10,619 nt of DNA from Candidatus Heimdallarchaeota archaeon (GCA_023128635.1 JAGMDP010000256.1:1-10619); one strand, 5' to 3'. Shown: positions 1 to 7,067, counted from the first letter of the stretch. Numbers and translations are program-made. The notes: generated from the letters alone by a model not told the origin.

Positions 1-842
1 GAAAAAACGGAATAGCTAAAGTCTACGTTTGTGAAGGAAATCATTTTGGAGCTGCTGGTGTTTGGAGTGAAATGATTGCAGCTCAAGGAGATTTAATTGG
101 TACAGTTACTTGCACAACTTCTGCTCTTGTGAAACCTATGGGTGATGATCCAAAAGGTTTAGATTATACTAAAGGAGCAGGAACTGAAGTAAGAATTGGA
201 ACAAACCCAATAGCTGTTTCTGTCCCACACAAAGATGGAATTATGACAGTTGATATGGCTTTAACCCGGATGGCTGCAAATTACTGTATTAAAGCTTACA
301 AAACTGGAGATATGTTGACAATTCCAGAGTATGCTGCTGATAAGGATTATAAATCAACACTTGATCCAAAAGAATTCATAGTAAGGGAAGATAGTGGAGA
401 GCAGCATCTAACCGGGAGTATATTTCCACTGGGTTCCACACAGGCAGGATACAAAGGAGATGCCTTACTAAGAATGATTGAGGTAGAACATTCAGTTTAT
501 GGCGGACCAATCCAGAAATTAACCGTTGGTGAAAAGGAGCAAAGAGTTTCTTTGGCTTTTCAAGCACAAGTAATTGATAGTCTATATACTGAAAAGGAAG
601 CTCGAAATCGTGTTAAAAATCTCATGATTGATTATGAATCAAAGTATTTCGGTGAAGCAACAAGATGGCCGGGTGATCGATCAAAAGAAGCTTATGAATA
701 TGCAATGAAAGAAGGCATACCTTTCAGTGATGGGCAAATTGAAATGTTGAAACGAGCCGCAACACATGTAGGTTTAGACTTTAATGAAATGATATCATCA
801 ATCGGTAGAAAATCATACCCAACTGAAATTTTCAAAAAATAA
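1..842 (+). CDS. LDH2/MDH2-family malate/L-lactate/ureidoglycolate-type dehydrogenase, 5' partial
   Basis: This is the C-terminal part of an NAD(P)-dependent 2-hydroxyacid oxidoreductase of the Ldh_2 family (MDH of methanogens, sulfolactate dehydrogenase ComC, ureidoglycolate dehydrogenase AllD). The reading frame is open to the left edge from base 3, so the true start lies outside the window and the first in-frame ATG at 72 is internal. Upstream of that ATG the frame encodes EGNHFGAAG, the family's conserved block around the catalytic histidine. Further on are a VDMA segment (the family's DMATS region), a DP pair, and SIFPLGSTQAGYKG in place of the usual LPLGG.KGYGL loop. About 280 residues of an expected 330-360 are present. 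It is a soluble cytosolic enzyme. The substrate cannot be told from the sequence. It ends only 3 bases before the stop of the convergent HEAT gene. Confidence 0.88.
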   Translation, partial: KNGIAKVYVCEGNHFGAAGVWSEMIAAQGDLIGTVTCTTSALVKPMGDDPKGLDYTKGAGTEVRIGTNPIAVSVPHKDGIMTVDMALTRMAANYCIKAYKTGDMLTIPEYAADKDYKSTLDPKEFIVREDSGEQHLTGSIFPLGSTQAGYKGDALLRMIEVEHSVYGGPIQKLTVGEKEQRVSLAFQAQVIDSLYTEKEARNRVKNLMIDYESKYFGEATRWPGDRSKEAYEYAMKEGIPFSDGQIEMLKRAATHVGLDFNEMISSIGRKSYPTEIFKK

Positions 843-845
843 TCT

Positions 846-1373
846 TTATTCTTCATCCTTTTCTGCGAATCTTAGTCTTTCCTTCAATGAAGGTCTTTCT
901 TCAGGATAATTAGAACGATAACTTGGTCTTTCTCCAGCAATTTTATTTAGAGCCCAATTAGCCCACTCACGGACTCGAGCGTTTTCATCTTGACATGCAA
1001 CAGAAAGTTCTGGAATTGCAGGTATAGCCCGTTTCTCTAGTTCCCCAAGAATTACTGCAGCATGGCTTTTGAATTCCTTGCTGTTATCTCTCTTCATAAT
1101 ATCTATAAGAATAGGTAGTAACTGGCTGTCTCTGTTCCCCATTTCTCCTAAAGATAAAGCAGCCCATTTTCTGACTTCCCAATTTTTATCTTTGAGAGCC
1201 TTAGTTAATGCTTGTTTTATCTTCTTATCATCTTTCCCATGAGTCCCCAACATATAAGCTGCAACTGCACGCGACTTCTCGTCTCCAGATTTCAAATCCT
1301 TAAGGTATTGTTTGATTTCTTCTGGACTTACTTTGAGATCAGGTTTTTCAGTCAACCGAAACACCGCTAACAA
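846..1373 (-). CDS. small HEAT-repeat (PBS-lyase-like) protein
   Basis: The product is a soluble all-helical repeat protein of about 170 residues. Helical pairs of the HEAT/PBS-lyase type run from about residue 32 to 146: SRAVAAYMLG, then NWEVRKWAALSLGEMG, then KSHAAVILGELEKRAIPAI, then NARVREWANWALNKIAG, with the typical pattern of VR plus small residues plus LG. The last ~28 residues are charged and probably disordered. Such proteins usually act as protein-binding scaffolds; the partner is unknown. The frame opens with TTG at 1373. GTG at 1364 and TTG at 1355 are alternatives, and 1355 is preceded by GGTGTT with the same 4-base gap seen at the peptidase gene. The only in-frame ATG upstream is cut off by two TAA stops. 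The gene is transcribed in the same direction as the beta-helix gene, 98 bases downstream of it. Confidence 0.8.
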   Translation of the reverse strand: MLAVFRLTEKPDLKVSPEEIKQYLKDLKSGDEKSRAVAAYMLGTHGKDDKKIKQALTKALKDKNWEVRKWAALSLGEMGNRDSQLLPILIDIMKRDNSKEFKSHAAVILGELEKRAIPAIPELSVACQDENARVREWANWALNKIAGERPSYRSNYPEERPSLKERLRFAEKDEE

Positions 1374-1471
1374 ATGTATTTAGTTTTAGTATCCAAAAAG
1401 CTTTCTCATAAAAATTGAGTTTCTCAAATCACACCGACAAAATAAATTGGTTTCTTACCAGATTTTCTTAG

Positions 1472-2710
1472 CTAAATTGATACTGGACTTTGAAGAGGAT
1501 ACAAATCAGAGTTCTCTCTTTCTCCATCAATTTCATAAATGGTATCTTCATTCCAAATCAAATCTGACCAAAAATTACCCTTAGATGAAATCTGATTATA
1601 CCAAAAATTAAGATCATCAGTTTCCGATGTATCAGCTGCTTGAGCAGTACCAATTTCTGTGCCATCAAGATTATTATTTACAAAATTATTTTCATAAATT
1701 GTAACATTATAACCATCAACTAATTGAATACCATATTCAATACTAGACTCTATCCTATTGTGATGTATAGAACAATTCCATGTACCATAAATACGTATTC
1801 CACTCATTTGATTTTTAAGATAATTTGATGATATTTCCAAGTTAGCAATATTATATAGAAGAATACCTGTATCAGAATTGTTTTCAAAAATATTTCCAGA
1901 AATAAGATTGAGACATTTTTCTGGATGAAAATAAGTATAATGATCATTAAAGTAAATACCATTTAGATTATCAGTAAAAGAGTTATTAATAATCACAATA
2001 TTATAATTGCCTCTATTCAAACTGATTCCATGATAGCTATTATTTCTTACAACATTGTTAAGAATATAGATATCTGATGATTGCCTGATATTGAGTCCAT
2101 TTCCATTAATATTGTCTCCACAGTGATTTTTTTCAATAAGTACATTTGAGGATTCAACAACCTTAATACTTGCATCAAAACCAGTTCCATTGTTATTCGT
2201 TATTAATGTATAATCAGAGCCCCATAAAGATATTCCATTTCCCCCGTAATTATTACCTAAACACAAATTTTCTCTAATTATTATTCCAACGGAATTTATC
2301 ACACTAATACAGCTTTCTGGAATATTATAATAATACCAATAATAATATCCTGAGTAAAGTGTACAGTTATTATTTTCAATTGAAGCTGTTCTTTGGTCAA
2401 TACTGTTAAGATAGATACAACCATGAGAAGCAGCAAGTGTACAATTCTCAATCAAAAAATGCTTAGTAGTATCAAAAACAGCTATTGCCCACATTTTTGT
2501 TGTCTCAATAGTCAAGTTCTTTATTAGATAAGGATCGTCAGATGTTCCTGAGCCAGGCAAATTGTAACGCTTGGTAAAATCATCATCATTCTTAATGACC
2601 ATTTCTCCATTATAATAATCTCTAGAACTATTACTCCATTGGGTCATATATTGTGCAATAGTGAATAAACCGATTGTTCCTATAACCAGAAATGGTAAGA
2701 GAATTTTCAA
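1472..2710 (-). CDS. NosD-type parallel beta-helix surface protein
   Basis: The product is an exported right-handed beta-helix protein of 412 residues. Residues 3-20 form one hydrophobic segment (signal peptide or N-terminal anchor). LPGSGTSDDPYLIKNLTI (51-68) is the usual entry to a NosD/periplasmic copper-binding-type repeat region. From about 65 to 345 runs a series of PbH1-like rungs of ~22-24 residues (for example SNVLIEKNHC, SDIYILNNVV, YNIVIINNSF, ANLEISSNYL, YNVTIYENNF). The end, KGNFWSDL...YEIDG...NSDLYPL, is the family's standard C-terminal cap. About ten N-x-S/T sequons fit extracellular N-glycosylation. The start is TTG at 2710; no ATG or GTG lies between the preceding in-frame stop and the signal segment. 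It lies 7 bases after the stop of the four-helix membrane protein, so the two are probably co-transcribed. The ligand is unknown; carbohydrate binding or cleavage is common for this fold. Confidence 0.85.
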   Translation of the reverse strand: MKILLPFLVIGTIGLFTIAQYMTQWSNSSRDYYNGEMVIKNDDDFTKRYNLPGSGTSDDPYLIKNLTIETTKMWAIAVFDTTKHFLIENCTLAASHGCIYLNSIDQRTASIENNNCTLYSGYYYWYYYNIPESCISVINSVGIIIRENLCLGNNYGGNGISLWGSDYTLITNNNGTGFDASIKVVESSNVLIEKNHCGDNINGNGLNIRQSSDIYILNNVVRNNSYHGISLNRGNYNIVIINNSFTDNLNGIYFNDHYTYFHPEKCLNLISGNIFENNSDTGILLYNIANLEISSNYLKNQMSGIRIYGTWNCSIHHNRIESSIEYGIQLVDGYNVTIYENNFVNNNLDGTEIGTAQAADTSETDDLNFWYNQISSKGNFWSDLIWNEDTIYEIDGERENSDLYPLQSPVSI

Positions 2711-2717
2711 AGACTTA

Positions 2718-3179
2718 CTAACTACCAGATTTACTACTCTCCCTTAGTCTTTGAAAAATCATGCGACCAATAACATAACTAATAATATAAACACCTACGG
2801 AACCCAGAACCCAAAATAAAAAGGGAAGAAGATCTCTACTGTTACCTCCCGAATTTGTAAAAATTCCATAAAAAAAGAGAAAAGTTGCACCGATATTTAA
2901 TCCGAAATATACAACTCCAGTAACTAATGTTACAATGGTCCTTTGTTTTTTGCTTTGATCAGATAAACCATTTATTAAACCAGAAATCAATGAAGGAACA
3001 ACAAAGAAAAGTACAAGAGTAGAAATAAGTTCTCCATCAAAAGAAAATGCAGAATCGTGATATCCCCAAGCGAAAATCCACCAAATGAACAAACCAAAGG
3101 GTAATGTACATAAAAATAAACAAATATTGATCCCTAGAGCTCCTGAATCTATACTAAATGTCTCTTCTTCTACAGCCAT
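2718..3179 (-). CDS. four-helix membrane protein of unknown function
   Basis: I do not recognise a named family. The 153-residue product has a short acidic N-terminus and four hydrophobic segments at about 14-37, 50-71, 81-105 and 118-142. A positive loop (KKQR, about 77-80) separates segments 2 and 3, and a basic, serine-rich tail follows segment 4; with the charge pattern, both ends are probably cytoplasmic. The frame is open further, to a TTG at 3221, but ATG at 3179 is preferred. It has GAGGTT as a ribosome binding site with 6 bases between, and a TATA-like box sits so close upstream that a transcript starting there would exclude the TTG. The beta-helix gene begins 7 bases after its stop, suggesting a shared transcript and possibly a shared location at the envelope. 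Confidence 0.72.
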   Translation of the reverse strand: MAVEEETFSIDSGALGINICLFLCTLPFGLFIWWIFAWGYHDSAFSFDGELISTLVLFFVVPSLISGLINGLSDQSKKQRTIVTLVTGVVYFGLNIGATFLFFYGIFTNSGGNSRDLLPFLFWVLGSVGVYIISYVIGRMIFQRLRESSKSGS

Positions 3180-3185
3180 CTTTGC

Positions 3186-3191
3186 AACCTC
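3186..3191 (-). promoter_or_regulatory. ribosome binding site GAGGTT deciding the start of the four-helix membrane protein
   Basis: On the minus strand GAGGTT lies 6 bases before ATG 3179. It matches the archaeal anti-Shine-Dalgarno sequence at GAGGT and favours 3179 over the TTG at 3221. Confidence 0.55.
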
Positions 3192-3210
3192 TTCATCTTT
3201 CCCAATAAAT

Positions 3211-3218
3211 CTATATAA
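3211..3218 (-). promoter_or_regulatory. TATA-like box for the membrane protein/beta-helix unit
   Basis: On the minus strand this reads TTATATAG. A start about 25 bases downstream would fall near 3188-3192, just ahead of or within the GAGGTT site, giving a very short leader to ATG 3179. The position of the transcript start is inferred. Confidence 0.45.
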
Positions 3219-3334
3219 CAAACATTATTGATAAATAATCTCTCTTGAAAGTTTAGAAACTGTTCAGATAGAAGACTTTACTTATTTTCTTATTAATCCA
3301 AATTATTGCTGTTCATTTCCCTATCTTTTGTCAA

Positions 3335-3343
3335 GTTTTATTA
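3335..3343 (+). promoter_or_regulatory. possible TATA box for the peptidase/GNAT/gelsolin-like operon
   Basis: GTTTTATTA lies in the divergent intergenic region. A start about 25 bases on would give a short leader just carrying AGGTGAT. Weak match; the whole region 3222-3361 is AT-rich and other boxes are possible. Confidence 0.3.
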
Positions 3344-3361
3344 GGATAATTCGAGTAGCTT

Positions 3362-3368
3362 AGGTGAT
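3362..3368 (+). promoter_or_regulatory. ribosome binding site AGGTGAT deciding the peptidase start
   Basis: Seven bases match the complement of the 16S rRNA 3' end (AGGAGGTGAT). With 4 bases to ATG 3373 this is a normal spacing. It overlaps the alternative starts GTG 3364 and ATG 3367, which therefore cannot use it. Confidence 0.6.
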
Positions 3369-3372
3369 GGAA

Positions 3373-4878
3373 ATGACGAAATTAAGAAAAACCATTTTCT
3401 TGATGATAATTATTCTAACACCTATCATTTTTAATATTATTCCCACAACAGGAACTGAGGAGAAGATTCTTCCTAAAAGAAATATTGATTTCACATCATC
3501 ACTACAATCAATTGAACTGGACGAAGAAGTATTACGACCTGATGATAATTTTGGGGATCAGCAGTTATTCTGGATTACTATGCCTGATTGGATGCAAGTG
3601 AGAGCCACTCTACTGGCAGAAGGCATTTATTGTTATATTTACATGGCAAATGAAACAATTGAATTACTTGGCGAAAATGAATCCATCACCAAATGCGAAG
3701 CTGTTCGGGATGCTTTTGATGCAGATATTTATCCAAGTGCAATTGAGGTTGCAGGACATCCAGATGGGTTATTAGGCGATTGTGATGGGGATCCAAAGGT
3801 CACAGTTTTCTTGGCTCCTTTAGTGAGGTACATGGGTAATGCATATCTAGGTTTCATTAACTTAGATCATGAAAACCCCAGCTTTCCCTATACTAACCTT
3901 AGGGAAATGGTTTTTTGTGATTCAGAGAAGAGTGTTTATGATACCATCTTTATTACAATTCACGAATTTAATCATTTAATTTGGTGTAATAACGATTGGA
4001 ATGATTGTCAATTCCTTAGCGAAGGATTAGCCAATTATGCTATCGATTATGCAGGATATTATTCTTGGGTTACAGATGCAGTTACCAATTCTTTCACTTT
4101 TCATCCTGAAATTTCACTTTTATATTTCGTTCGAGAGTATGGTGAATTGTGGGATTCAAGTTATGGTCAAGCATACTTATTTGTTACTTATCTTGCAGAA
4201 CGTTTTGGGAATGATTTTACTAAGCAATTAGTCTTTATCCCCGAAGATGGGGCAATTGGGATTGATAAGGCACTTGAGCATTTCGGTTATGATCTTACAT
4301 TTAATGATATTTACCTTGATTGGATAACTGCTTGTGTACTTGATGATCCGAGCTTCGATGGGGGAATATATGGTTTTGAAACTGTTGATTATACTATACA
4401 AGCAGCTTCTTCTGTTCTCTTTGATTTTCCGAGAACAAGAACACATTACTATTATGGTTTTGATGTAAAGAGAATGTATCTTCCTCGAGATAATTTTACA
4501 CTCGTTATTGATAACCCATACCCCTATGCACTCGGTGTGTCCATAGTTCTTGAGAATGAAAGTGGCATCCAAGTTATTAAAGAGATTTATCGAGAAAATT
4601 CAGATGAGTACAGAATTTATGTTGAAGGCACGAATTTACAAAACATCTATGTTATCACTAGTTTAATGTCTGAGGATTCACCTATTGAATATGGTTCTGT
4701 TATGTCTATGGATGAACTCATTTCCGAAGAACTGAATTACAACTTTTTCGAAGGTAATGTAGTTAGCAATGTATCAGCAAAAATCGTTTATTCATTTCTT
4801 TTCTGCATACCAATTACTCTGCTTTTAATTAGAAAGAAGAAACGAAGAATATTGCAAAATAAAAAAGAGGAATTATGA
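3373..4878 (+). CDS. membrane-anchored zinc metallopeptidase, M30 (hyicolysin)-like
   Basis: The product is a predicted extracellular zincin of 501 residues. An N-terminal signal segment (about 7-24) follows the basic start MTKLRK. HEFNH at 197-201 gives the two zinc histidines and catalytic E198, and SEGLANY places E217 as the probable third ligand, as in gluzincins; the WLNEGL-like context recalls peptidase family M30. GDCDGDPKVTVFLAPL (about 135-150) matches the D-x-DGD-x-KV segment common ahead of the active site in such proteins, possibly a Ca2+ site. A C-terminal domain (about 350-460) of beta character is followed by one transmembrane helix (about 468-486) and KKKRR, so the protease domain faces outside and the tail is cytoplasmic. 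ATG 3373 is chosen because AGGTGAT lies 4 bases upstream; GTG 3364 and ATG 3367 overlap that site. It heads the operon with the GNAT and gelsolin-like genes. The substrate is unknown. Confidence 0.82.
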   Translation: MTKLRKTIFLMIIILTPIIFNIIPTTGTEEKILPKRNIDFTSSLQSIELDEEVLRPDDNFGDQQLFWITMPDWMQVRATLLAEGIYCYIYMANETIELLGENESITKCEAVRDAFDADIYPSAIEVAGHPDGLLGDCDGDPKVTVFLAPLVRYMGNAYLGFINLDHENPSFPYTNLREMVFCDSEKSVYDTIFITIHEFNHLIWCNNDWNDCQFLSEGLANYAIDYAGYYSWVTDAVTNSFTFHPEISLLYFVREYGELWDSSYGQAYLFVTYLAERFGNDFTKQLVFIPEDGAIGIDKALEHFGYDLTFNDIYLDWITACVLDDPSFDGGIYGFETVDYTIQAASSVLFDFPRTRTHYYYGFDVKRMYLPRDNFTLVIDNPYPYALGVSIVLENESGIQVIKEIYRENSDEYRIYVEGTNLQNIYVITSLMSEDSPIEYGSVMSMDELISEELNYNFFEGNVVSNVSAKIVYSFLFCIPITLLLIRKKKRRILQNKKEEL

Positions 4879-4882
4879 GAAG

Positions 4883-5797
4883 ATGTCAATATATGAAATA
4901 AAAGAATATGAGTCTGGAATCGAAGAAGAACTAGTTAAAGTGGGAACAGAAGTAGCATCAAAATGGGTTTGGCCTTACCAACATTCTCTCGAGGGCTTCA
5001 AGAATATCATTTCAAAACCAGATTTTGACCCTGAGTTGTTACTTTCATGTATCAAAGATGGAGAAATTGTAGGTTATGTATTGGCTAGAATTGGAGAAGA
5101 TTCACTAATCAGACCTGATTTGAAAGAAGATTGTGTTTATGCAAGAATATTGTATCCAAGAGTTTTACCTGGACATGAGAAAGCTACTGATCTATTAATG
5201 GAAAGGATAATTGAAGCTCTAAAGAAGAAAGGCGTGGAATTAGTTCGAACTCGAGTATCCTCAATGAGAGAAGGAAGTCTTCACTATATTGAGAAATGGG
5301 GTTTCAAACAAAATAAAACCTATCCAGTTGGTTACAAACTCTACTACAATTATGAGCTAAGCAAAGGGAAAATTGAACGAACAACAAAAGATGTACTGGA
5401 ATTTGAAAAAGAAAGAGATTTAAAAGAATGCATCAATTGGGTTGCTGACTTTTTTGTTGTTTCTGAAAAGCAAGCAGAGAAATATATTCTTGACATTAGT
5501 TCAAGAGAGGATTTAGTTAGTCATCTTGTTATTCATGAAGATGATAAATTAGCTGGGTATTGCTATGCCTGTCCAAACTCGGTTAATGCTAAAATCATAG
5601 CTTCGTTTTACATAGATGCAATAAATGAGGATTATTTTGATCAGTTAATTATACAGACAATTAATGCAAGTATTGAGAGAAATGCAAACTACTTCCTAAT
5701 CGATTTAGTTTATGGTGTGCTAAAATACGAGGATACCGTAAAATCTCTCGGATTATCTAAAGTTACTACTTGGGGTGTTTTTGAAAAATCACTTTGA
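4883..5797 (+). CDS. tandem-GNAT acetyltransferase-like protein
   Basis: The 304-residue soluble protein has two successive GNAT folds. In the first (about 1-157), the beta4 strand is GEIVGYVLARIG, followed by YARILYPRVLPGHEKATDLLMERIIEAL split around the CoA loop, and then a GSLHYIEKWGF ending that is typical of GNATs (where the usual form is ...FYeklGF). The acyl-CoA loop reads RVLPGHEKA rather than Q/RxxGxGxA, so binding is degenerate. The second half (about 165-304) repeats the order with DKLAGYCYA, FYIDAIN, a helix, and KYEDTVKSLGL, but has no clear CoA loop, so it is probably structural or substrate-binding. ATG 4883 lies 4 bases after the peptidase stop, with GAGG and GAGAAG ahead, so translation is likely coupled. 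Transfer of an acyl group to a small molecule or amino group is the family expectation; the substrate is unknown. Confidence 0.72.
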   Translation: MSIYEIKEYESGIEEELVKVGTEVASKWVWPYQHSLEGFKNIISKPDFDPELLLSCIKDGEIVGYVLARIGEDSLIRPDLKEDCVYARILYPRVLPGHEKATDLLMERIIEALKKKGVELVRTRVSSMREGSLHYIEKWGFKQNKTYPVGYKLYYNYELSKGKIERTTKDVLEFEKERDLKECINWVADFFVVSEKQAEKYILDISSREDLVSHLVIHEDDKLAGYCYACPNSVNAKIIASFYIDAINEDYFDQLIIQTINASIERNANYFLIDLVYGVLKYEDTVKSLGLSKVTTWGVFEKSL

Positions 5798-6466
5798 ATG
5801 GAAAAAAACACACAAAGTCCTACTTCGAAACTCTTTTTGTTAGGAATGATTTACTATATGAAAAAAACACATGTGGTAATCATGAATCTCGAATGCTATT
5901 TTATAGATGATGAAGGAGAAGAAACACTTGCAAAATTAGAAGAAGTGAGAATAACAACTGATTCTTTGGCAGTTATCATCTCTCACACTCATCGTCAAAT
6001 CTTTGTCTTTAAAGGAACTGAAACATCGATACGACAAAAATTCGCAGGAGCAAGAAGTGCTTCAATGAAAAGATTAAATCAAGGTTACAAAATACAACAC
6101 ATTGAGCAAGAATTTGGGATTGATGATTCCTTCAAACCAATTTTAGAATTCCTTGGTGGAATTAAAACCCAAATAGTTGACTATGTTAAAATCCCCAGAA
6201 ATATCCCTCGTAAATATACAAAAACAGTTGAAACAATGATGGCTTTAGAACCATTAGAGGAAGCAACTTGTGAGTATCTTCTAGCGGTTAGCAATTGTTT
6301 TGAGATTAAAGGATTTAGTAAAAATGATTTAAGGAAAGGGAAGTTTGAATTAAAAGAAACAAAAGGTGTTCCGGAGAAGATATTTCCTTTTGATAAATAC
6401 ATTCCTAGACTTCTAATATCTGAAAACAAAATAGTAGGAATTGAATTTTGGAAAAAAACATCATAA
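5798..6466 (+). CDS. gelsolin-like domain protein (putative)
   Basis: The 222-residue soluble protein has in its first half a pattern like one gelsolin repeat. A strand DSLAVIIS (about 55-62) leads to RQIFVFKGTETS (66-77), which parallels the gelsolin x-I-x-V-W-x-G-x-x-A/S turn, then the long helix SIRQKFAGARSASMKRL (77-93), then YKIQHIEQEFGIDDSFKPILEF (97-118), which parallels the strand plus E-x-x-x-F-x-x-x-F end. The second half (about 125-222) is not recognised. ATG 5798 touches the GNAT stop but has no good ribosome binding site. ATG 5882 (residue 29) begins just before the domain and has a TATA-like TTTACTATATG about 25 bases ahead, so it is a serious alternative. Gelsolin-like proteins of Asgard archaea are known to affect actin filaments; whether this one does is inference. 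Another ADF/gelsolin-superfamily assignment remains possible. Confidence 0.55.
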   Translation: MEKNTQSPTSKLFLLGMIYYMKKTHVVIMNLECYFIDDEGEETLAKLEEVRITTDSLAVIISHTHRQIFVFKGTETSIRQKFAGARSASMKRLNQGYKIQHIEQEFGIDDSFKPILEFLGGIKTQIVDYVKIPRNIPRKYTKTVETMMALEPLEEATCEYLLAVSNCFEIKGFSKNDLRKGKFELKETKGVPEKIFPFDKYIPRLLISENKIVGIEFWKKTS

Positions 6467-6494
6467 GTTATTTGAGACATCCTTACTTCTATTT

Positions 6495-6887
6495 TTATTT
6501 CTGAGATTCTTTACCTCTTTTTGCAGCATTTAATAAACTATGAAGGTTATCAGATTCAGGATAAAATTCTAAGGCTTTCTGTGTGCATTCTATTGATTTG
6601 TCAAATTCTTCCCTTTCACGATGAGCGTTACAAAGATTATATAGAACATCTATTTCATCTGGATTGAGTTCCAGTGCTTTTTGCCAGTATTTATAGGCAG
6701 AGTCAAAATCACCTTTTCCCGTATAGTAAGTATTTCCAAGATTATACCAGGCATCCAAATACTCAGGATCTAGTTCTACAGCTTTATGTAAGCATTCAAT
6801 TGCTTCATCGAAGCGGTCCTCTTGCCAGTAATCCAATCCTATTTGAAAGAGGTTTTTAGCTTCTGCGATTTTATCTTTCTTAGTCAT
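6495..6887 (-). CDS. small TPR protein
   Basis: The 130-residue soluble protein is made of three tetratricopeptide repeats in a row. The first begins AKNLFQIGLDYWQEDRFDEA and ends KAVELDPEY. The second is LDAWYNLGNTYYTGKGDFDSA to KALELNPDE, with one or two extra residues between its helices. The third is IDVLYNLCNAHREREEFDKS to KALEFYPES. A short capping helix and a basic tail follow. TPR stacks bind peptides or partner proteins; no catalytic domain is attached and no partner is implied by the neighbours. The frame extends to TTG at 6908, but ATG 6887 is preferred: it starts directly before the first repeat helix, and an AT-rich TATA-like stretch (6920-6930) lies at a distance that would give a short leader. 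It converges with the operon ending at 6466, leaving 28 bases between stops. Confidence 0.85.
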   Translation of the reverse strand: MTKKDKIAEAKNLFQIGLDYWQEDRFDEAIECLHKAVELDPEYLDAWYNLGNTYYTGKGDFDSAYKYWQKALELNPDEIDVLYNLCNAHREREEFDKSIECTQKALEFYPESDNLHSLLNAAKRGKESQK

Positions 6888-6988
6888 TCTAATTAACCAA
6901 CTTGTCAAGAATCTATTTTTATTAAATAAACTATGGAACTAATAAATCATTTTAATTGAAAAAAATAGTTCATTCAGTGTTTTTTTCC

Positions 6989-7004
6989 GAAAATATATTT
7001 AAAT
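6989..7004 (+). promoter_or_regulatory. BRE/TATA promoter of the membrane acyltransferase-like gene
   Basis: GAAAATATATTTAAAT contains a purine-rich BRE-like start and a TATA box at about 6993-7002. The predicted transcript start near 7022-7026 leaves a leader of ~45 bases that carries AGGAGAT at 7054-7060, 7 bases before the ATG. Confidence 0.6.
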
Positions 7005-7067
7005 CTGAAAACCTATTGAAACGAAATTTAGCATTCTTAATAGGTAAGATAACAGGAGATAAGATTA

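Noticed and set aside
376..567. Minus-strand open frame of 63 codons inside the dehydrogenase gene
   Set aside because: It lies opposite a well-supported family match, its product has no recognisable domain, and it lacks a ribosome binding site.
1472..2710. Asn-rich, AT-rich repeats in the beta-helix gene as a possible DNA repeat array
   Set aside because: The periodicity is at protein level (PbH1 rungs). The nucleotide repeats are too diverged to be a tandem array, and there is no spacer/repeat pattern of a CRISPR.
4037..4572. Open frames on both strands within the metallopeptidase gene
   Set aside because: Both overlap the coding frame with clear protease features. Their products are compositionally odd (rich in I, L and C) and match nothing.
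6181..6480. Minus-strand open frame of 99 codons opposite the gelsolin-like gene
   Set aside because: It overlaps the 3' half of a same-strand operon member; no domain and no ribosome binding site are visible. The plus-strand frame has the domain pattern.
6976..6988. T-run GTTTTTTTCC as a terminator
   Set aside because: No plus-strand gene ends nearby (the last stop is at 6466), and it lies directly upstream of a good BRE/TATA, so it is more likely part of the AT-rich promoter region.
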